From the NCBI GenBank assembly GCA_018698795.1, contig JABIPG010000165.1, positions 1 to 44,293 on the forward strand: a DNA stretch of 44,293 nucleotides. Direction: 5' to 3'. Made by a program: the position numbers and the translations under genes. The notes under the pieces are model-generated. The model had not been told where the DNA came from, searched no databases, and was given only the letters and a program-made list of their open reading frames with translations. Positions 39,548-44,293 of the stretch are shown in pieces. Position 1 is the stretch's first letter, and the number at the start of each line of letters is the position of its first letter. The stretch comes from Rhodospirillaceae bacterium. GTDB lineage: Bacteria; Pseudomonadota; Alphaproteobacteria; Rhodospirillales; Casp-alpha2.

Positions 39548-41287
39548 TTAGAATATATCGGGCTCTTTCACGGGTGCGCCGAAATCCGTCTCCAGATAGT
39601 CGAAATCGCAGCCGGTGTCAGCTTGTTTGATGTGGCGCGAGAACATCCAGCCAAAGCCGCGCTCGAATCGCGCCGGCAGCGGTTTCCATTGCGCACGGCG
39701 GCGCTCCAGTTCGGCGTCGTCGACATCCATCTGGATCAAACGCTGGTCGACGTCGACCGTAATCATGTCGCCGGTTTTGACCAGTGCTAAAGGACCGCCG
39801 ATATAGGATTCCGGCGCCACATGCAGGATACACGCACCGTAACTGGTGCCGCTCATGCGCGCATCTGAAATGCGCAACATGTCGCGCACCCCTTGTTTCA
39901 CCAATTTCGTCGGCACCGGCAACATGCCCCATTCCGGCATGCCGGGGCCGCCCTTGGGGCCGGCGTTGCGGAGGATCAGCACAGTGTCTTCCGTGGCGTC
40001 GATGTCTTCGTCGTTGATGGCGGCCTTCATAGCCGGGTAGTCATCGAACACCAGGGCCGGGCCGGTATGCTTGAGGAAGCGACTATCCATGGCTGAGACT
40101 TTCATCACGCAGCCATCCGGCGCCAGGTTTCCCTTCAACACCACCAGCGCACCGGAATCGTAAATCGGATTGTCCGTGGTTCGGATGACATCGTCGTCAT
40201 AGACCTCTGCGTTGGCGATATTATCGCCGATGGTCTTGCCGTTCACGGTCATGGCTTTGCCATCGAGATGCGGCTCGATGCGTTTCAGCATACCTTTCAA
40301 GCCGCCGGCGTAATAGAAATCCTCCATCAAATAGGTGGTGCCGTTGGGGCGAATGTTGGCAATCACCGGCACTTCGCGGCCGATCCGGTCGAAATCTTCC
40401 AAACTGATATCGAACCCGGCGCGCCGCCCCATAGCCACCACATGCACGATGGCGTTGGTCGAGCAGCCCATGGCCATGGCAGCGGCGATGGCGTTCTCGA
40501 ACGATTGGCGGCTCAGAACATCGCTGGGTTTCAAGTCGTCCCAGGTCATCTCGACGATGCGCCGGCCTGTTTGGGTGGCGAGACGAATGTGGTTGGCGTC
40601 GGGCGCCGGTATCGAAGCGCCGCCCGGCAAGATGAAACCCATGGCCTCGGCGATGGAGGTCATGGTGCTGGCGGTACCCATGGTCATGCAATGGCCATAA
40701 GAACGCGCAATGCCTTCCTCAACCTCGGTCCAGTCGTCTTGGGTGATTTTACCTTCACGCAGATCATCCCAGTACTTCCACGAATCGGAACCGCTGCCCA
40801 AGGGCTTGCCTTTCCAGTTGCCGCGCAACATCGGTCCGGCCGGGAAGAAGATCGCCGGCAGGTCCATGGAGATTGCCCCCATGAGCAGACCTGGCGTGGT
40901 CTTGTCGCAACCGCCCATCAGCACGCAGGCATCCACGGGATGCGAGCGGATAAGTTCTTCGGTCTCCATGGCCAGAAAGTTGCGATACAACATGGTGGTC
41001 GGCTTGACGATCGGCTCTGAGAGCGAAATCGCGGGCAGCTCAATCGGAAATCCGCCGGCTTGCAAAATGCCGCGCTTCACATGTTCGATGCGATCCTTGA
41101 AGTGCACGTGACACTGATTGATGTCAGACCAGGTGTTGATGATGCCGATAATCGGTTTCCCAGACCAATCCGTGGCGTCGTAACCCATCTGCATGACGCG
41201 CGAACGATGCCCGAAGGCTCGCAAATCCTGGACACCAAACCAGCGGTGGCTGCGCAGGTCTTCGGGGGCTTTCCTGTTCCCACTCAT
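39548..41287 (-). CDS. IlvD/Edd-family sugar-acid dehydratase (L-arabinonate dehydratase-like)
   Basis: A 579-residue Fe-S dehydratase removing water from a sugar acid to give a 2-keto-3-deoxy acid. Cluster cysteines lie in INQCH, MGGCDKTTPG and YGHCMTMGTASTM, and the C-terminal SDARMSGTSYGACILHVAPES motif is invariant for the family. The opening LRSHRWFGVQDLRAFGHRSR and GWMFSRHIKQADTGCDFDYLE near the end are typical of the arabinonate/xylonate branch rather than dihydroxy-acid dehydratase IlvD. It lies between a small membrane gene and the RraA-type gene, downstream of a TRAP transporter, which suggests the transported substrate is a sugar acid. Confidence 0.88.
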   Translation of the reverse strand: MSGNRKAPEDLRSHRWFGVQDLRAFGHRSRVMQMGYDATDWSGKPIIGIINTWSDINQCHVHFKDRIEHVKRGILQAGGFPIELPAISLSEPIVKPTTMLYRNFLAMETEELIRSHPVDACVLMGGCDKTTPGLLMGAISMDLPAIFFPAGPMLRGNWKGKPLGSGSDSWKYWDDLREGKITQDDWTEVEEGIARSYGHCMTMGTASTMTSIAEAMGFILPGGASIPAPDANHIRLATQTGRRIVEMTWDDLKPSDVLSRQSFENAIAAAMAMGCSTNAIVHVVAMGRRAGFDISLEDFDRIGREVPVIANIRPNGTTYLMEDFYYAGGLKGMLKRIEPHLDGKAMTVNGKTIGDNIANAEVYDDDVIRTTDNPIYDSGALVVLKGNLAPDGCVMKVSAMDSRFLKHTGPALVFDDYPAMKAAINDEDIDATEDTVLILRNAGPKGGPGMPEWGMLPVPTKLVKQGVRDMLRISDARMSGTSYGACILHVAPESYIGGPLALVKTGDMITVDVDQRLIQMDVDDAELERRRAQWKPLPARFERGFGWMFSRHIKQADTGCDFDYLETDFGAPVKEPDIF

Positions 41288-41290
41288 GGT

Positions 41291-41452
41291 TTATGCAAAC
41301 CCGTCAGCCAGGGCGAACATAAAGCCGATCAAAGCCAAACCGATCAGGACGCCGACGATGCCCGGACGAATGCCGTAAAAGCCGCTATCTATTCCTTCGT
41401 GGTCTTCGAAGTCGTCATGGAAATCTTCTTGGTGGTCAACGTTACTGGACAT
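41291..41452 (-). CDS. Small membrane protein, 53 residues
   Basis: ATG 41452 is preceded by AGGAG and the frame stops at 41291, 3 bases before the dehydratase ATG. The N-terminal half is strongly acidic and histidine-rich (EDFHDDFEDHEG), followed by one membrane helix (GIVGVLIGLALIGFMFALA). The spacing in the operon and clean ribosome site support a real gene. It may be a TRAP-associated or membrane-stabilising peptide; function unknown. Confidence 0.65.
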   Translation of the reverse strand: MSSNVDHQEDFHDDFEDHEGIDSGFYGIRPGIVGVLIGLALIGFMFALADGFA

Positions 41453-41479
41453 GATCGTCTCCTACTCACTCAATACCAC

Positions 41480-43513
41480 TTAACTCAACGCCTGGGGCAT
41501 CCACAGTGCGATCTGCGGAAAGAACATCACCAGCAGCATACCGATGATCTGCAAGGCGATAAACGGGATAACGCTAACGAAAATTTCCTGCAGCGTGACG
41601 TCTTTCGGCGCCACCGATTTAAGCCAGAAGCAAGCCGGGCCGAACGGCGGGCTGAGGAAATAAATCTGGATGTTCATGACAAACAGAACGCCGAACCAAA
41701 CCGCCGCCCATTCAGGGTCCATACCCAGTGCAGGTGCCAAATCACGCACCACTGGTGCAAATACCGGCACCGTGATGAAGATGATCGCGATCCATTCCAT
41801 GAACGTACCGAGGATGACCAAAATCGCCATCATCACGAAGATGGTGCCCAAGGGGCCAAGGCCCGCGCCCTTGATCAGTTCGCGCATGAAGTCAGCGCCG
41901 CCAATCAAATTGTAGAGGCCGACAAAAGCAACGGCGCCAAGGATCAGCCAGATGATGGTGCCGACCACCGACATCGTGTTGGCGAGACAGTCTCTAATAA
42001 GAGCGTAATTGAACTGAAACCGGACAGCGGCCACGCCAATCGCACCAAACACACCCACGGCGGCGGCTTCGGTGACACTTGTGATACCACCGTAAATGGA
42101 GCCCATGACACAAGTGATCAGCACAATGCACATGCCGACCGCCCATATCTGATGGCGGCCTAGTTTGGTTTCCTGACCGGTCTTCTCCGCGATTTCAGCC
42201 GCCGTCGGAGCCAAAGAGTGATCAAAATTACAGCGCAAAAGGACAAACGAAACGTAAAACGCCGCGAGCATCAATCCGGGAATGAAGCCCGCCGAAAACA
42301 AGTCGCCGATCCCCACATTGGCGCTCAGACCGTAAACAATCATGACGATTGACGGCGGAATGAGGGTTGCCAGCGCACCTGATGCGCAAATGAGGCCAAT
42401 CGTCAGCTTCCTGTCGTATCCCAATCGTAGCATCTGCGGCAACGCAACAAGGCCGAGCATGACGATCTCACCGCCCATCACTCCCGACATGGCAGCGAGA
42501 ATTACAGCGACGACAGTTGTTTGTACGGCAACACCGCCGCGCAATCCGCCGGCGAAAATCGACATGGCGTCGAACAGGTCCTGCGCGATCCCGGCACGCT
42601 CCAGGATCGATGCCATCAATACGAAAAACGGCACCGCCACTAATGGGTATTTTTCCAGTAAATCCATGGCATTGGTAGACACCAGATACATGCCTGTGTT
42701 GCCGTAGAAGAGCAGGGCGCAAATGACGGAGATAATCAACGTCACGATACCAAGAGGCATACCGGTCATCATCAGCGCCAACAGGGCGCCGACAATCGCG
42801 AGTGAGATCGTAGCAATACCAACGGATTCCCGATCGATCCGGAATTGATCGATAAATCCGCCACTCGCCTCAAGAATGGATTCGTCTAGGCCAAACCACA
42901 CGCTCTCAGAACCACCGTAATGGCCAAACACCTGCAAAAGGAGCCGCAAGGAAATCAGCGCAAGAACGGCCAGAACAACGATCTGCAGATAGTGGCTGCG
43001 GAAGTGCCGGCTCAAGTTAACCAGCAACTGAACCAAATACAGGAAAAGGCCTGAAAACAGGACGGTCTTGAGAATCATCGGCAACGGCGAGTTCCACGCG
43101 GTGCCGCCCCGCTCCACCAGCTCAATGCTTTCGAGGGCACGGATCAGCGTATCCGACACCAGCATGTAGAGGGCGAAGACTCCGACGACCATGGCAAAAA
43201 CATCAAGCCACCACCGGACCCTGTCCGACGCCATCAAATAAAATACGGTAATGCCGATATGGCGCTTTTGCAGTGTGACGAAACCCGCCGATAGCATCCA
43301 AGAGGTGGCACAAAGCACCATCACCACCTCGAACGCCCATTGAGTGGGTGAGTTGAACACATAACGTGCGACGACTTCCCAAAGGGTGCAGAAAGCGGCA
43401 AGCAAATACAGATTGCCGACTGCCAATCCTAAAAATCGGCTGAAATGATCGACGGACCGGTTGAATGTCGCACCCACCGGCGCACCAACCACGGTTTCGG
43501 TGTATCCAGACAT
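41480..43513 (-). CDS. Fused TRAP transporter permease DctQM
   Basis: A 677-residue inner-membrane protein joining both TRAP permease subunits. Residues about 15-185 are the four-helix DctQ part, with LWEVVARYVFNSPTQWAFEVVMVL. Residues about 225-670 are the large DctM part, with GMPLGIVTLIISVICALL, the VPFFVLMASILERAGIA segment and EWIAIIFITVPVFAPVV. It uses an ion gradient to import a carboxylate delivered by the periplasmic protein encoded just upstream. A terminator hairpin separates it from that gene. Substrate is probably a sugar acid, inferred from the neighbouring dehydratase and aldolase. Confidence 0.92.
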   Translation of the reverse strand: MSGYTETVVGAPVGATFNRSVDHFSRFLGLAVGNLYLLAAFCTLWEVVARYVFNSPTQWAFEVVMVLCATSWMLSAGFVTLQKRHIGITVFYLMASDRVRWWLDVFAMVVGVFALYMLVSDTLIRALESIELVERGGTAWNSPLPMILKTVLFSGLFLYLVQLLVNLSRHFRSHYLQIVVLAVLALISLRLLLQVFGHYGGSESVWFGLDESILEASGGFIDQFRIDRESVGIATISLAIVGALLALMMTGMPLGIVTLIISVICALLFYGNTGMYLVSTNAMDLLEKYPLVAVPFFVLMASILERAGIAQDLFDAMSIFAGGLRGGVAVQTTVVAVILAAMSGVMGGEIVMLGLVALPQMLRLGYDRKLTIGLICASGALATLIPPSIVMIVYGLSANVGIGDLFSAGFIPGLMLAAFYVSFVLLRCNFDHSLAPTAAEIAEKTGQETKLGRHQIWAVGMCIVLITCVMGSIYGGITSVTEAAAVGVFGAIGVAAVRFQFNYALIRDCLANTMSVVGTIIWLILGAVAFVGLYNLIGGADFMRELIKGAGLGPLGTIFVMMAILVILGTFMEWIAIIFITVPVFAPVVRDLAPALGMDPEWAAVWFGVLFVMNIQIYFLSPPFGPACFWLKSVAPKDVTLQEIFVSVIPFIALQIIGMLLVMFFPQIALWMPQALS

Positions 43514-43575
43514 TCTTCCCCCCTTATAGAAGCGTCATCAAAGAAAAAGGCATAAACGAAAAAACAACGATATGG

Positions 43576-43610
43576 AAAAAAAACCGCCGCGCCGAAAAAT
43601 GGCGCGGCGG
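43576..43610 (-). terminator. Attenuating terminator between TRAP binding protein and permease genes
   Basis: A perfect 10-base-pair GC-rich stem (43584-43593 with 43601-43610) is followed on the minus strand by eight T residues. It lies 14 bases after the binding-protein stop. Partial read-through would give an excess of binding protein over permease, as is usual for TRAP systems. Confidence 0.88.
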
Positions 43611-43624
43611 TTGTCGTCAGGCGA

Positions 43625-44293
43625 TTACTTCAACAAGCCAACACTGCGCATGTACTTCAGATGCGCATCAAGGGCTTCTTTGGCCAATGGTGATTTCTTG
43701 GCGAAATCGTGCCAAGCACCAACCGCGATTTCACGGAACTTGGCGCGCTCAGCTGTCGACCAATCGATAACCGTGATATCCTTGCCGGCGCGTTGTTTGG
43801 CGGCAATGGCGCGGTCTTGCAGGTCGGCTTCACGGCGCATGGCGTCGTAAGAGGACGCATACCAGACTTCGAGGGCCGTCTGGCCTTCCTTGCCGAGCTT
43901 TTCCCAAACCTTTTTGTTGACGATGAACTGCAGCACGGCCATGGAATGGATGCCCGGATAGATCGGGAATTTCGCCACTTTGTACATACCGGATGCATTG
44001 TTGTTCACGTGAGCCGACGCATCGGCGGCGTCGATGACGCCTTTTTCAAGTGCGGTGTAAACTTCCGAGAACGGCAGAGACACAGGGGCCGCACCGGCGC
44101 GTTTGAACACTTCCGCCGCCAAGCCTTCGGGCGAACGCACTTTGACACCCTTCATGTCGGCAACCGTCTTGATTGGAATGGTCGACACGAAAGCTTCCTT
44201 GGCGTATGGGCCACAGCCGACAACGTGAACTTTGCCCTTGGTGTACTTGTCATACAGCTTTTGCAGGATTTCCTTGCCGCCCGCATGCATGCA
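43625..44293 (-). CDS. TRAP transporter DctP-type solute-binding protein (5' end outside window)
   Basis: The C-terminal 222 residues of a periplasmic binding protein; the frame is open at the right edge, so the methionine at 44290 is internal. Family patterns are STIPIKTVADMKGVKVRSPEGLAAEVFKRAGAAPVSLPFSEVYTALEKGVIDAAD, including the conserved ligand-carboxylate Arg in the VRSPEG stretch. It binds an organic acid and presents it to the DctQM permease encoded downstream. The ligand cannot be read from this fragment. Confidence 0.9.
   Translation of the reverse strand, partial: CMHAGGKEILQKLYDKYTKGKVHVVGCGPYAKEAFVSTIPIKTVADMKGVKVRSPEGLAAEVFKRAGAAPVSLPFSEVYTALEKGVIDAADASAHVNNNASGMYKVAKFPIYPGIHSMAVLQFIVNKKVWEKLGKEGQTALEVWYASSYDAMRREADLQDRAIAAKQRAGKDITVIDWSTAERAKFREIAVGAWHDFAKKSPLAKEALDAHLKYMRSVGLLK

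Noticed and set aside
41060-42163. A 367-codon plus-strand frame
   Set aside because: Antisense to the dehydratase and TRAP permease genes. Its translation is low-complexity and rich in His, Asp and Arg, typical of a reverse-frame shadow.
1-44293. Mobile elements, CRISPR arrays, tRNA or rRNA genes
   Set aside because: No transposase or integrase pattern, no regularly spaced repeats and no cloverleaf or rRNA signature was seen in reading both strands.

Overview
The window reads as a chromosomal segment of a proteobacterium, most likely a marine alphaproteobacterium of the Rhodospirillales type. The grounds are the protein families present (DctQM-type TRAP transporter, XRE-cupin regulator, GlxB/GlxC-like glutamate-synthase relatives, an NtrC-type two-component system, FNR-type boxes), moderate GC and dense operons with ATGA overlaps. 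This taxonomic call is an inference. I saw no tRNA, rRNA, insertion sequence or CRISPR array, and no gene-free stretch exceeds 300 bases.

Left part, 1-13.1 kb, plus strand. It opens inside an F420 cofactor operon (cofD 3' part, cofE, cofC and a fused FO synthase fbiC), followed with overlap by an NDH-2-like flavoprotein. Next is an XRE-cupin regulator with a candidate operator downstream of it, then a glutamine-utilising set: class II amidotransferase, a GXGXG+FMN glutamate-synthase fusion, a GltD-like protein fused to a second FMN-barrel-like domain, and a GlnT/GmaS-type glutamine synthetase. This set resembles N-methylglutamate synthase/Glx systems.

From 13.3 kb to the right edge everything lies on the minus strand. 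A class V aminotransferase and an SDR come first (13.3-15.4 kb). The respiratory block spans 15.6-38.6 kb. In transcription order (right to left) it holds: (1) a small membrane protein, a PAS/HAMP sensor kinase and a sigma54-dependent NtrC-type regulator; (2) an operon of two tiny membrane proteins, a cytochrome bd-like CydA homologue without CydB, a membrane-anchored dihaem cytochrome c, and a membrane-anchored trihaem cytochrome c with a haem-b-binding ethylbenzene-dehydrogenase-type domain; (3) an operon of two dihaem peroxidases, a Tat-exported Rieske protein and an AioA/IdrA-type molybdopterin oxidoreductase, ending at a strong terminator; (4) a unit starting at a candidate FNR class II promoter with a HEAT-repeat protein, a cupredoxin-like secreted protein, a 44-residue membrane protein, a double-Usp protein with three PCP_red-like repeats, a radical SAM/SPASM protein with a PCP_red-like tail and a HemY-type protoporphyrinogen oxidase.

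The pairing of an AioBA-like enzyme with two dihaem peroxidases is the hallmark of iodate reductase (IdrA, IdrB, IdrP1, IdrP2), so operon 3 is best read as a divergent idr-like system with gene order P-P-B-A. Good -24/-12 sigma54 promoter matches precede both operon 2 and operon 3, which ties them to the adjacent sigma54 regulator. My working model is an oxyanion-linked respiratory system: a bd-like/multihaem c complex handles electrons for the periplasmic Idr-like enzyme, the peroxidases remove reactive by-products, and the radical SAM/HemY/PCP_red genes may tailor a tetrapyrrole for it. Arsenite oxidation is the main alternative for operon 3.

Right edge, 38.8-44.3 kb: an RraA-type aldolase, an IlvD/Edd-type sugar-acid dehydratase, a 53-residue membrane protein, a fused TRAP permease and the 3' part of its binding protein form a probable sugar-acid uptake and catabolism operon.
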